A stretch of DNA of 64,000 nucleotides, from positions 52,757,306-52,821,305 of the forward strand of contig OX421963.1 in NCBI GenBank assembly GCA_949128115.1, written 5' to 3'. Made by a program: the position numbers and the translations under genes. Positions within the stretch are counted from its first letter, which is position 1, and the number at the start of each line of letters is the position of its first letter. The notes beneath the pieces are model-generated. The model saw only the letters and a list, made by a program, of their open reading frames with translations. It made no database searches and was not told the DNA's origin. Below are positions 49,830-61,096 of the stretch, piece after piece. The DNA comes from Anaspis maculata (lineage: Eukaryota > Arthropoda > Insecta > Coleoptera > Scraptiidae).

Positions 49830-50149
49830 CGGCCACATAAGCGTCATTCTGTTACTTATATAAAAAAATGTGCTCCAACTGATTTCGACCTCCTGAACAC
49901 GAATATCGGGTTCACTTTTGAATTGGAACATTTCTTTTTTATCGAAAAACCGAAAAAATGGTAGCCTTGTCACATGATTTTTAGTGATACCTACCTACTT
50001 TTTTTTTGTTATTGAGCGAACATGTTTCGTAATTTGAGTGCCATTATCCTTCAGGTACCTAGTATTGGCTATTTCAAAATGTTCAATTACTATTTCGGCA
50101 CGTCTGATTTTAAATTTGTAGGGTCGTGTAATATGCGCCGAGCCGTGGC

Positions 50150-50880
50150 TTTGCGGCCGTTTTCAAAAATCGATAACAATTGACCTAACGGTCGGATCGA
50201 AGTGGGGTTTTTGTCAAAAGAAAGTTCAAATTGTTCTCTAAATATAATGCCGTACATGCAGTGATGTATTTCATTAAGAAATTGTAGTTGCCTGCATATC
50301 GCAACTTTCTACATCTTAGCGCGAATGCCAGCACTTGATCGGCGAAGCCGCCCTACACCAAAATGTTATTTTTGTAATTGTTCATGATTATTTCGGCAAA
50401 ATTTTTCTTGATTCGCGTACCAAGGCCATGAGCCACCCATTCGAGTTGAAATATTTTCTGTATTGAATTTCGTTTTGTTCGGAGGAAAGGATATCAAGCA
50501 CCAGCAAGCAACGAATAAATCATTTGCGGCCGAGCCGTAGTTTCGGAGTCATTTTCAAAAATTAATAACTACTAATCGGCACCTCGCACCGATGTGAAAT
50601 TTTCATGAAAATAAAGTTCAAATCATCCTCTAAATATAACTCCGCATATGTATTATGGTAAAATGATAAGATCGGGTACTTCCTCGCATGTGATAACTTT
50701 CGAGATCAGGCCGGCTTCTGAAATGCAGCATTCAACGGCGATGCCGCGTCACACTAAATTGTTATTATTGTCATTGTTTATTATTATTTCGTCGAGATTT
50801 TTCTTGGTTCGGGATACAAGGTCATGAGCTACCCAATGGAGTAAAAATTTTTCGCAAAAACCTTTTCGTCTAGGACTAGA
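50150..50880 (+). repeat. diverged tandem duplication of about 410 bp
   Basis: The segments from about 50160 and about 50571 share, in order, TTTTCAAAAAT, AAAGTTCAAAT, CTCTAAATATAA, TTTTTCTTG and GGTTCG/GATTCG-type sequence, and GTCATGAGC/GCCATGAGC, at an offset near 411 bp. Confidence 0.65.
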
Positions 50881-52689
50881 TGCGGGGACGGACGGACGGA
50901 CGGACGGACAAAGCGAGGACAAAAGCGCCTTCCCGTTTGGAGAAGTGCGCTAAGCGTAATTTCAACATTGTCTATTATTGAAACGGCTGGAAATGAAACT
51001 TTCAAATAAGCTATAGAAAAAAGAGTGTTTCTTGATCTTTCATTGTGTTCAAGACCAGCAATGATGGATCAGTTCTAGATACACAATGAGCGAAAATACG
51101 GTAACGTGTTTATCAGTCATGAAACTGCATGTAAACAAATGGTAACTAAAATTTTATCGGGTTATATGTACAATATATCAGAGGTTTTGTGTTTTCTGTT
51201 TTTTTTTTCAAAAATGACGGGCAGTTTGTTGAGTGCCTGACTGCAAAAACCGTACGGAAAGAACATTACAGTTCCATTTCATGTGTGTTCCCAAAAAACA
51301 TCACCTTCTAGGCAACCAGTTATACACTGAAAACGGCTTTTTCGTTCTTTTCGGAACACTACGCACGGAATTCATTTTTTCGACAGCAATGCACATGGAC
51401 AACATCATTCCACATAATCTAGCATGGAAGTCAGGAGTTTCTTGTCATCTATTTTCCTTTGTTAAAACGATGGCTGAAAATCTGCAGGTTTTGACTTTTC
51501 CTAGCTCGCGCAGACGCATGAGTTCCATCCCCTAGCTTTGCGAACCTACAGCCCATCTCTGACCTACGCATAAACATTGCGCAACGCAACATTGTTTTGT
51601 TGATAAGTCATGAGTCACTGTACCCCGTACCTTCTCTAATTTTCCATCACTGCAGTGATGCAGGCAGCCAGTGACCCTTTATGGGAGACCATGCAGCATC
51701 CTACTTTAGAATCATCCTACCGATAAAACGTCCCACGACGCAACAGCCTACTGAAAAAATACCCACAAGGTCAAGACTGTCAACGTGCAAAATCCCCCTG
51801 CATTTGGCATCCTACGACTTTTGCAGCCTACCCATAAAGCAGCCTACTGAAAAAATACCCACAAGGTCAACTGAATTAGTATGGACGATGAACGGAGCAT
51901 GGCAGTATGGAATAAATACGGTGTGGTGCTGGTCATTGCTGTCAGTTGTCAGTGTCCAACCAGGAACCAAAAATCTCATTGACAACAACAAACTAAATGC
52001 ACATTGGAATTATTGCAGCGAATTATTGTTCCCTCAAGAGATTATTACGGTATTTTCCTGGGCTCAGTTATCCTGGTATTTACGACAGTGGAGTAAACTT
52101 TTGAATATTATTGTAGTTCGGTATAGGCTCGGGCGAGGGCTTGGGCCTACCTCGTTACCTACCAAATTTCCTTATCGAGCGTTACAAGCGATTTATAGAG
52201 GTTCAAATTTCTTCCCTCTTGCTGCTTGGGACCTCTTCTGTCTATTAGAATAAGCTTGGGAATAAGTCATCAAGGGGTTTTAGTCGAGGAAAAATTCAAA
52301 TGCCGAAAAAGATCGACAGAACGGCAGGTCTCAAGAAAAGGTCGAAGGTCGAAGTGTTCGCATAACACAAGTCACAAGTCTCACGTCGCCGTCCTTCGGT
52401 GGGATGATGCGAACACTCTGAATATTTTTTCTATTAGGTACCTATCTAAATACTATGGTGAATTAAGAGGGGGCCCAGGCCAATTCATTAGTCCAGTCGA
52501 AAGCGCTGTGTCGTTTTAGCGCGTCCTATACGAGTATGAGCGCGTATAAAATAGAGCGTGAACAAAAAAGTCAGGAAAGCCTCTGCTTCCTTCCCAGAAT
52601 ATTACCAGATAAAGGGAGTAGAGCTCGGAGCAGAGGGAAACGAAATGCTCATGTGGCATGTGGCCATGACTCAGCGCCAGTTTTGGCTG

Positions 52690-52885
52690 ACGCTTTTATC
52701 AAGTCTAGTCTAGCGCTTGCAAATGGGCCAACGTCATTTTGGACACGACTTTTTTGGGACGCGCTAAAAAGACAGCGCTTTTTCGTCGCACGCCATTGTT
52801 TCCACGCGCTTTTTTAACCTAGCGCTTTTTTGTCCCGCGCTATTTTGAACACGCGCCTTTTTGGGACAAGCTTTTTTGAGACACG
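52690..52885 (+). repeat. degenerate 16-bp array with GCGC plus T-run units
   Basis: Units such as GCGCTTTTTTAACCTA, GCGCTTTTTTGTCCC, GCGCTATTTTGAACAC and GCGCCTTTTTGGGACA follow each other almost without gaps. The inverse motif AGCGCTGT...TTTTAGCGCGTCC occurs near 52500-52530. The start boundary is loose. Confidence 0.7.
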
Positions 52886-53454
52886 CTGTATAGACACAGA
52901 GCCGTTCCCATAACACACTACTTCACCGAGCCAAACCTTGAAAGAACATTCAAGCTTCCAGTCCATCTGTTGTTGTTCGCAATGTTCGTATCTTTCCAAA
53001 GAAAAAGTTATGGACGACGCGCAGTATGGGATTCTGCCATTCCTTCAGCGCGCAGAGCATTGACAGTCTTGACCTTGTGGGTATTTTTTCAGTAGTAGGA
53101 TGCATAGACAAGCCTAAATAGATAGGCCACTCTCCATACAGCAGGCGTGTATGAATTAGAGCGCCATCTACCGAAATGGGACAGTATCATTCGCATTGTA
53201 TTGTGATATCTTGGAAGAAATCTGTAAAAAATTGTGGCGGGGAAATATGAAATCCCTGTATTTTTGTTCTCTTTACTTTTTTAAGCCCAAGTGCAAAAAT
53301 CATGCATGAAAGATATTTCACAGTATTTTTCTCGAATAATATTGTAGAATCATTTGAGAAAATTTACTGTTGTCTACCCTTCACACATAATTTTTACAAG
53401 TGAGCTTTTCACAACAACTTTTTAGTTTGTAATTTACTCAGAAAATATCATATG

Positions 53455-53575
53455 ATCAAAAACTGTCTTGCTCAAGGCAGGCTGTGGCCTGGCCAAAATC
53501 AGCCTCGTTTGCCTGTCAATGAACAAGACCACAGCCTGCCTTGAGTAGGAAAGTTTTTGATCATACCGTACTCAT
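53455..53575 (+). repeat. 120-bp palindromic repeat
   Basis: CTCAAGGCAGGCTGTGG and CCACAGCCTGCCTTGAG face each other about 60 bp apart, extended by ATCAAAAACT / AGTTTTTGAT. Confidence 0.8.
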
Positions 53576-54414
53576 ATTGTTACTGATGGACTCGATGGTA
53601 TGGCAAACAGAAAATTATACAGAAATAAACAATATTTCGAGACGTCACTTCTGAAAAAATCTTTATTATTCATCTTCTCTTCCAATTCGTTTTAGAAAAT
53701 CTCAGACAGTTAGCTTGTTGTTAGCCACAATGTTCACTGTTTTGTTCTGTTCGACAACCTCGGGGAAATTAGGTATAAGCACACGAGCACCTCATCAAGA
53801 TGGTGTTTCCACGCGAAATTCTGTTGTGGTCATCTGAAGGAGAGAAGTACCTAGATCAATCCAACAAAATACGATGTAGAAGCATGTAAATCAACTTACC
53901 GTGTTTGAGGTTAAATTAAAAGGAATGCTTCAAAAAGAAGTCAAACTTAATCCAAGCAATTCCTGACAAGGACTGGAGTCCGAAACAATCACTGGAAACT
54001 TGGATGTTGAAATTTTCCGACGAAAAACACAGAACAGACGCCAAACAGAAATAAGTAAAAATTTTTCAACGGTTTTTCTCCTGTCAGTTGAAGGTGTCAG
54101 GTGTTGTACTGTCAATTGTGTCAGTTTTGATATCTGGTGTATGTCAAATTGGGTGCTGCTGTCGCCATCTATACCTGTGGGACAGAACCGCAACATAACT
54201 GTAAACAATCATATCCCAGTTTCCTACCCCTGGTAGGATGCTCTGTCGGCTGTCGGTGGGCTGCTTTGAGTAGTAGGATGTTTTGGAGTAGACTGCGGCG
54301 GCGTAGACGTCATCAAATCAGTGGGTATTTTTTCAGTAGGCTGCTTGCGTCGTGGGACGGTTTAGCGGTAGGATGATTCTCCAGTAGGATGCTGAGATGG
54401 GACCCGTATTTATG

Positions 54415-55192
54415 GGGGTGGCATGGGGGTCATGTGCCCCCCCCCCATAGATCTGTAATGATAATAATAAGAAGAAGGTATGCCGGCAAAAGAACAGGCG
54501 CGCTCTGATAATGTTGTAAATTTAAAAATGTATACCTAATTTCGTTGCATAATACGTAATATGTATACCTATGTATAATAAATGTAGGTATGATCCAAAT
54601 CTTTGCTGTTTATTGATGGATGGAGGCATTTTGTCTGCCTTCTGTTCACCCCCCCGCCCCCCCGGAAACCCCTCCTTCTCACGTATCTTGCGATATTTGA
54701 AAAAAAATTCACCTTGCCCCCCCCCCCATCCCAAATCTCAAAATACGCCACTGTAGGCAACCAACAAGACAACAACATCCAGAAACAAACTGTTCCCTTC
54801 TCTTTGAACGCCTTGTTCCTTCTTTATTTTTTTGCAAACATTTCTGGATAATCCGCAAATTTTATTTTAGATCATCATTCCACACGCCATTCTGAGTGAT
54901 ATTTGCCTATTTTTTCGTTTCGATTTGCGTGTGTCCGTTAAGTGTCATGGATCTGTACCTTGTTTTGACATTGACATTTATTTCTTGTGCATTTGTCTGT
55001 TGTGATGGGCAACTGCTAAATGTCCTACAGTTTGGTTGACGGTTGACAGAATGACGGTAGCAAAAGATGGCTGTGTTTTTGTCGACACAAAGCGCCACCT
55101 AGTGAGATGTTCGCTAACTAAATCGAGTCCAACAAGAACTTCATATACATTCCGCCGCGGCGCTACATGTCATGAACGTCACGTAGCCCATA
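54415..55192. other. gene-free stretch with C-runs and a hAT-like end
   Basis: C-runs at 54428-54447, 54649-54663 and 54717-54728, and a terminus ATACGCCACTG near 54752 like the inverse of a hAT CAGTGGCGTAT end. The opposite terminus is not found. Confidence 0.4.
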
Positions 55193-55382
55193 TAGGGTCC
55201 CACGAAGTAACCGACATAGCTTGAGGGTGGATCGATGTACTTTTTCGAGGTAAATCAGAATCTGATGCATTCGAAACTCGATTCGAAATTTTCTTGATGC
55301 CCTTCGTTTCCGATTTATGTGTTCAACCGAAAACTCGGATTGGCCATATCTCACTATCACTATTGATCAGTTGATCACTATA

Positions 55383-57075
55383 CAGGGTGGTGAAAATTTC
55401 GATGCTCACCATTGGTATCTTGGAAACGGTAAGAGATACGATGTCGATTAAACTAGAAAAAAGTTGCGCATTTTTGTGGCGATTGACAATCTGAAAAGAA
55501 ACTTTGAATATTTTGATTGGTTTACGATTTATCACGAAAAAACTAAAAATTTTGATTTCAGAAATTATTTTTCATCTTTCCAACCATTCAAGCTATTTCG
55601 ATCAAACTTAGTAGTTTTATGTTTTTGATCACTTCGAGTCGATCAACGTTGGCAGAAATTTTCCAGGTTTTCTAGATGTCAAATTATGACAGTTAACTTT
55701 TGTTTTTCTTATGGCCGCCATATTGGATTCTTGCACTAATAGATAGAGAAAAAATTAGCTTTCCGAATTAGTGACCAACATGTTCTTTTTATGACATTTT
55801 AAGCGTCAAATTTTGAAATTTTCGTAAATTATTGACAAAATCGGGAATGCTTTGAAAAACAATTGAAATATTATCAATAGCAACAACAAAAAAGTGACAG
55901 ATGGAGTGCAATTGACGTATCTAACTTCGTAATCGTGTTTTGTGCTTGTTTGTACCGGTAGTTCATGAATTGAATGGGTCAAGGGTGTCTGTGAGTTCAA
56001 AGACGACTGTCGGAACTAGCATCGTTCTTGTTAAAGTTTGACAAATTCATTAGAAAAGGAGTAAGGATTACCCTAGTTTCGACAGACGTTTTTGAATTCA
56101 CAGGCACCCTTGACTCATTTAATTTATGAGCTCTCGCTACAAACAAGCACCAAACACGATTAAGAAGTTACGGCTCGATATCAAGTTGGGGCTGAGACCG
56201 CCGTAAGTGCCGTTACCATAGCAACGGCGGATTCCAACCAATCAGACCGCGCTGTATTTGGCAAGTTACGCCGTCTCAAACTTCGCGCCTGTAACTTGGT
56301 ATCGAGCCCCTGGATACGTCAATTGAATACAATCTGTCCTTTTTTTGTTGTTGCTATTGATAATATTTCAATTGTTTTTCAAAGCATTCCCAATTTTGTC
56401 AATGATTTATGAAAATTTCAAAATTTGACGCTATTAATGTCATAAAAAAAACATGTTGGTTACTAATTCAGAAAGCTAATTTTTTCCCCTATCTATGAGT
56501 GCAAAAATCCAATATGGCGGCCATAAGAAAAACAAAAGTTGACTATCATAATTTGACATCCAGAAGGCCTGGAAAATTTTCAAAGCATTCCCGATTTTGT
56601 CAATGATTTATGAAAATTTCAAAATTTGACGCTATTAATGTCATAAAAAAAACATGTTGGTTACTAATTCAGAAAGCTAATTTTTTCCCCTATCTATGAG
56701 TGCAAGAATCCAATATGGCGGCCATAAGAAAAACAAAAGTTGACTGTCATAATTTGACATCTAGAAGACCTGGAAAATTTCTGCCAACGTTGATCGACTC
56801 GGAGTGATCAAAAACATAAAACTACCAAGTTTGATTGAAATAGCTTGAATGGTTGGAAAGATAGAAAATAATTTCTGAAATCAAAATTTTCAGTTTTTTC
56901 GTGATTAAAAGAACGAAGAAGTCGAAGAAGTCGTAAACCAATCAAAATATTCAAAGTTTCTTTTCAGATTGTCAATCGCCACAAAAATGCGCAACTTTTT
57001 TCTAATTTAACCGACCTCGTATCTCTTACCGTTTCCAAGATACCAATGGTGAGCATCGAAATTTTCACCACCCTG
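55383..57075 (+). mobile_element. 1.69-kb foldback with CAGGGTGG ends and TA target
   Basis: The ends CAGGGTGGTGAAAATTTCG / CGAAATTTTCACCACCCTG are flanked by TA. The arms are about 0.6-0.7 kb and well conserved, with ATATGGCGGCC landmarks. Within the right arm, about 201 bp are directly duplicated (from 56381 and 56582). Confidence 0.9.
56381..56782 (+). repeat. 201-bp direct duplication inside a foldback arm
   Basis: AAAGCATTCCCAATTTTGTC at 56381 recurs as AAAGCATTCCCGATTTTGTC at 56582, and the following 200 bp match almost base for base. The left arm has a single copy, so the duplication arose after the foldback formed. Confidence 0.88.
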
Positions 57076-57117
57076 TATAGATCAATAGAATCGATTTTAA
57101 TTTTGCAGGTGTATTTC

Positions 57118-57340
57118 AGCACAAAGGGCCTTTGTAGCGTCCTATAGGTAGCGGGAACATAACCGTCATCGTCACCTTGGCACCTGCTATGGCAACGTTG
57201 CAGGCACGCCGGCACAACGAAGCGCCTCTTGCCAGCTTCTTGCCCACGCTTGCGCCTGATGGGGTGCCAAAGTACTGCTGTAGAGATTCGCTTGTTTTTG
57301 ACATTATACTCAGTTAAATCTTGAGTTAATCTCATCAATT
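57118..57340 (-). other. GC-richer segment with overlapping ORFs
   Basis: Two overlapping minus-strand frames (57116-57304 and 56964-57338) have locally higher GC than the surroundings. The segment interrupts a foldback arm. No domain is recognised; it may be a fragment of captured coding sequence. Confidence 0.2.
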
Positions 57341-58047
57341 TTTATGATAAAACGACAATTGTTCAATAAATTATCTACATATAACTTTACAACTGAAGAA
57401 AATTGTATCAACGACAAGTATAGGTGCTTGTGAAAATAACATATCACACATATACCCATCTTTAGCCCGCCATTTTTGTTCCCGCGACCTATTCACTTAT
57501 GAAAAGAATACAGGACCGTACTACCATTGTATAACGTACTACCGTACTCCAAAGCTTCGTTCTTCGAGTTTCTGTTGAAAAAGTCGTCCTGCAGACTTTT
57601 AAAAAAATCTCACGTCATATATTCGGAGACTACCTACATGAAAAATGCTACGAAATGCGATTCTTGAATTGTTTGGCACTCTTCAGCTGATTCAAAGAAA
57701 AAATTGATAACTGAAACTTCCTACGAAAATTATTTTCAAAAATTTCACTTTAAATCAGTCAAACGGTATTCCAGATGGTCAAACAAAGCTATCATTTTAA
57801 TTCTGGTGTTCTAACTAACCAAGGATAACTTCAGGAGAATTTTCTGGAAACATATGAGTTTACGGTGTATCCCGATTTCTACCCAAATTCATGGTTCCAG
57901 AAATTTTTGAAAATATTCCTAAAAAAATCATTATCAATTATTTATTTGAAACAGGTGCAGATTTTGGGTGCTTCAGTCATAAAGGGCAACGGAAACCGCA
58001 CATTTTACAGTAACCATTCTACCACCATTCTTCTCTTCTTTATGCAA

Positions 58048-59872
58048 CATGCGATATTCAAAGGCATGACTTGCGCTGTAGGTTCGCAAAGCTAGGGGAT
58101 GGAACTCATGCGTCTGCGCGAGCTAGGAAAAGTCAAAACCTGCAGATTTTCAGCCATCGATTTAACAAAGGAAAATAGATGACAAGAAACTCCTGATTTC
58201 CATGCTAGATTATGCGGAATGATGTTGTCCATGTGCATTGCTGTCGTACAAATGAATTCCGCGCGTATAGTGCTCCGAAAAGAACGAGAAAGCCGTTTTC
58301 AGTGTATAACTGCAGGCACGCACATGAAATGGAACTGTAATGTTCTTTTCGTACGGTTTTTGCAGCCAGGCACTCAACAAACTGCCTGTCATTTTTGAAA
58401 AAAAAAACAGAAAACCTCGCAGAAAACACAAAACCTCTGATATAAACTGCGCAACAAATATGTTGTCGCGTGGGAAAAATTGGTCCAAGTTTGGACCCCA
58501 ATAACTTTTCAATGACAAGAACCATTTTGATTCTGTTTTGACGGTTAGTGAGATCAGTCTTTCCGTTATTCACGTTCAGGAAGTGAAGATCTGTAAGCTC
58601 CATGTAAAATATCTACAGGGTGAAATGTAAAACAGTACAAAATTTCAGCAAATTAAACGGACCCCCATTTTCAGAATAATTTTTTTTCTTAAATGCAAAT
58701 GAAAGGATTATGAAGCGTTATGTTTTAGCTTGCGCCCAGTTTCAAAATTTTTGAAATCGGAAGTATGGTTCTGACTTCATGATTTTTTTCTCTTGTAAGA
58801 TGCTGATTTATCCTATCGGGATATGTTATTCTGATGATGGGAGGTTGCAATTCACGAATATTGTTGCTTAAACGGTTCTCAGAAACTTGACTTACAGACC
58901 ATCTGAAATACCTTGATCAAGACTTCAAAAAAAGGGCCCATTTGAAATGGGCGACACAGCTGTTTTTCTTAAAAATTTAATTTGATCAGACTTTCACAAC
59001 TGAAACAAACTTTCTTTGTGATTTTGACCTCCTGAACATGATGCTGATGGTCAATTTTAGTTTTTGATGATGACAGGCTCCCTGGGCTAACATAGTCTTA
59101 TTCCTTGAAGCGATAGGATAACTCAGCATCCTCCAAGAGAAAAAAATCATAAAGTCAGAACCACAGTTCCGATTCCAAAAATTCTAGAACTGGGCGCAAG
59201 CCAAAACATCACGCTTTATGATCCTTTCATTGGCATTTGTGAAAAAAAATTATTCTGAACATGGGGGTCCGTTTAATTTGCTAAAATTTTGCACTGTTTT
59301 ACATTTCACTCTGTAAATATTTTACATGAAGCTTCCTGATCTTCACCTCTTGAAGGTGAATAACGGAAAGACTGATCTCACTAACCATGAAAACGAAATC
59401 GAAATAGTTTGTGTCATTCAAAAGTTATTGTGGTCCAAAGTCGGATCAATTTTTCCCTCGCGACAACATATTTGTTGCGCAGTTTATTATACATATAACC
59501 CGATAAAATTTCAGTTACCATTTGTTTACATGCAGTTTCATGCCATTGACAGGACAGGACGGCAACCGTAAGGCAGAGAAGAATACTAGAAGTAGGGCGG
59601 TATTTTCAAAAACACACCAACTGATAAACACGTTACCATATTTTCGCTCCTTGTGTATCTAAAACTGATCCATCATTGCTGGTCTTGAACACAATGAAAG
59701 ATCAAGAAACACTCTTTTTTTCATAGCTCATTTGAAAGTTTCATTTCCAGCCGTTTCAATAATAGACAATTTTGAAATTACGCTTTTTACATGTGTCAGC
59801 ATACGGCACTATCCTCAAATCCCCTAGCATGGTTGCGCCAGCGCAGAAATGGCACTGAATTTCGCCTACACC
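58048..59872 (+). mobile_element. repeat family A, copy 3, interrupted by a TA-flanked foldback
   Basis: Same orientation as copy 1. Sequence runs 58048-58444 and resumes at 59485-59872 with no loss, since the gap is exactly one element plus a TA duplication. Confidence 0.8.
58445..59484 (+). mobile_element. 1.04-kb element with about 380-bp inverted repeats, TA target
   Basis: The ends AACTGCGCAACAAATATGTT / AACATATTTGTTGCGCAGTT are perfect inverted repeats flanked by TA. The arms continue, diverging, through GTTATGTTTTAGCTTGCGCC and its near-inverse. The empty site is visible in family A copy 2. Confidence 0.92.
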
Positions 59873-60839
59873 ACCTTCTGCCTAACCCGCTTTCTTTAAT
59901 TGTTTGTTAAGTTGCATACCCGCCCGGCGTAGAAAATACATTATGTGTGGTTCCAAAACTTCAGTAATTTTTTTCTTAAGAACTGGTGAATAATCCGCCA
60001 ATTTTCTTTCGCATAACCTTCTTGGACACTGTTTTCAGTCCATTCTTACTTTTGAAATGTTTCAAATCGAGTCGACCGCCGAAAATACACTGCGTGTGGG
60101 TTCCGTAACTTAAATATTTTTTTCTTTAAAAACTAGTGGATAATCCGCAAAATTTTTTTCGCTGAACTTGATTAGGTACTGTCTTAGGTTTATCCCTTTA
60201 TTTGGAATTATCAAAATCGTGTTGCCCTTTGTAATTCAAGACCCCAGATTTTGAAAAAAGTTAATAGGTACAATATCCATGGCTTTTTCAACAGAAACTC
60301 GAAGCACAAAGTTTTGAGTAGGTACGGTCCTGTTTTCTTCATAAATGAATAAGGCCCTACAAAGACTCTTTATTGGTGTTGATGAAATAGACCTGCAAAA
60401 TTTCAATCGATTCTATATAATGATCTATTATTCCTGAGATATGGCTAATCAAAGTTTTCGGTTGAACACCTAAAATCACCTGAAGTACCTATATCGGAAA
60501 CGGAGGACAATTTAAAAATTTCGAATGCAGATTCTGATTTGCCCCGAAAAAGTACATCCTACCCTTAAGCCACAGAATAAGCTACGTTGGTTGCTTCGTG
60601 GCGGGACACCTGTATGTTGAATTTATTGATTATTGTTAATATTTTCTCTCGTAATAATTGTAAGAACCAGTTTAATAATCAAGTGAATCACAAAAAAACT
60701 TCAATAATTTCATTAATGACTCAGCAGCACACATTTTTATTGAGAAAACGAGCGCAAAGCGCAAGTAAAGTTGTAACCTCGCTTATCAAGTTGTTTTTGT
60801 TTACATTTACATTATTCCTCTTTGTTCGGCAGCGCAGTC

Positions 60840-61096
60840 AGCGCGGTTCAATTTACCCGCGCTCACCACATCCCTCCCCTTGATTGGTCGCTTCTCGGGC
60901 TGGTCGAATCCCATATCATGGCGAAGGTTTCAGTGTGATTTGTCTGCCTCCAAGGGGTTTTAATTAATTTCGTAAATGAAGCCTTCGAAGATAAAATTCA
61001 AAAACTGTACCACAAGTGCGGGATGTTAGTGTGAATTATGTTATCGAAGGAGGCGTGATTCGGTCCTTGGTGAATTTCGAGGAATTTCAAGATGAG
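60840..61096 (+). promoter_or_regulatory. candidate promoter and 5' untranslated exon
   Basis: A GC-richer patch carries an inverted CCAAT (GATTGG, 60881), an insect-type initiator (TTCAGTGTG, near 60929), several very short ORFs and a strong donor GATGAG|GTGAGC at 61096/61097. This looks like the first noncoding exon of a plus-strand gene that continues beyond the window. No downstream exon was found before 64000. Confidence 0.3.

Larger units (their letters stand above)
49016..50951 (+). mobile_element. 1.94-kb insertion with tandem repeats, AAGCG duplication
   Basis: AAGCG lies on both sides (49011-49015, 50952-50956) and occurs once in the uninterrupted family A copies. The insertion opens with a short palindrome GCCTCATGGGCATGAGGC and carries AGCGCACTTCC near the left with its inverse near the right end. 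It contains the 118-bp array, a GACA run, a 410-bp duplication and a GACG run. Class unknown. Confidence 0.6.
48926..51552 (-). mobile_element. repeat family A, copy 2, interrupted by a 1.9-kb insertion
   Basis: In inverse orientation to copies 1 and 3, with ends TAGGCGAAATTCAGTGCC and GCGAACCTACAGC. Alignment with copy 3 shows continuity across 49016-50951. The minus-coded frame of copy 1 is here on + at 51226-51535 and still contains stops. Confidence 0.7.
51684..54408 (+). mobile_element. 2.7-kb element with TIRs rich in CATCCTAC / CAGCCTAC motifs
   Basis: The left end (AGCATCCTACT, ATCATCCTACC, CGTCCCACGACGC, CAGCCTACTGAAAAAATACC) is repeated in inverse order and strand at the right end (54300-54395). 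The match runs about 85 bp. TTTATG occurs at both edges (51678-51683, 54409-54414) and may be the target duplication. No ORF matches a transposase I know, so it is probably non-autonomous. Confidence 0.65.
55193..60612 (+). repeat. large foldback carrying three nested insertions
   Basis: The outer arms pair 55193-55380 plus 57076-57600 with about 60100-60612 (TCCCACGAAGTAACC against GGTTGCTTCGTGGCGGGA; GTACTTTTTCGAGGTAAATC against its near-inverse). The left arm is split by the foldback 55383-57075. The loop contains repeat family A copy 3 (58048-59872), which is itself split by 58445-59484. Confidence 0.75.

Noticed and set aside
49680..49964. 94-codon ORF across the GACA run
   Set aside because: Openness comes from the tetranucleotide repeat, which has no stop in the used frames.
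51681..52253. 190-codon plus ORF
   Set aside because: It begins in the terminal repeat of the 2.7-kb element and includes its tandem motif blocks; no transposase motif.
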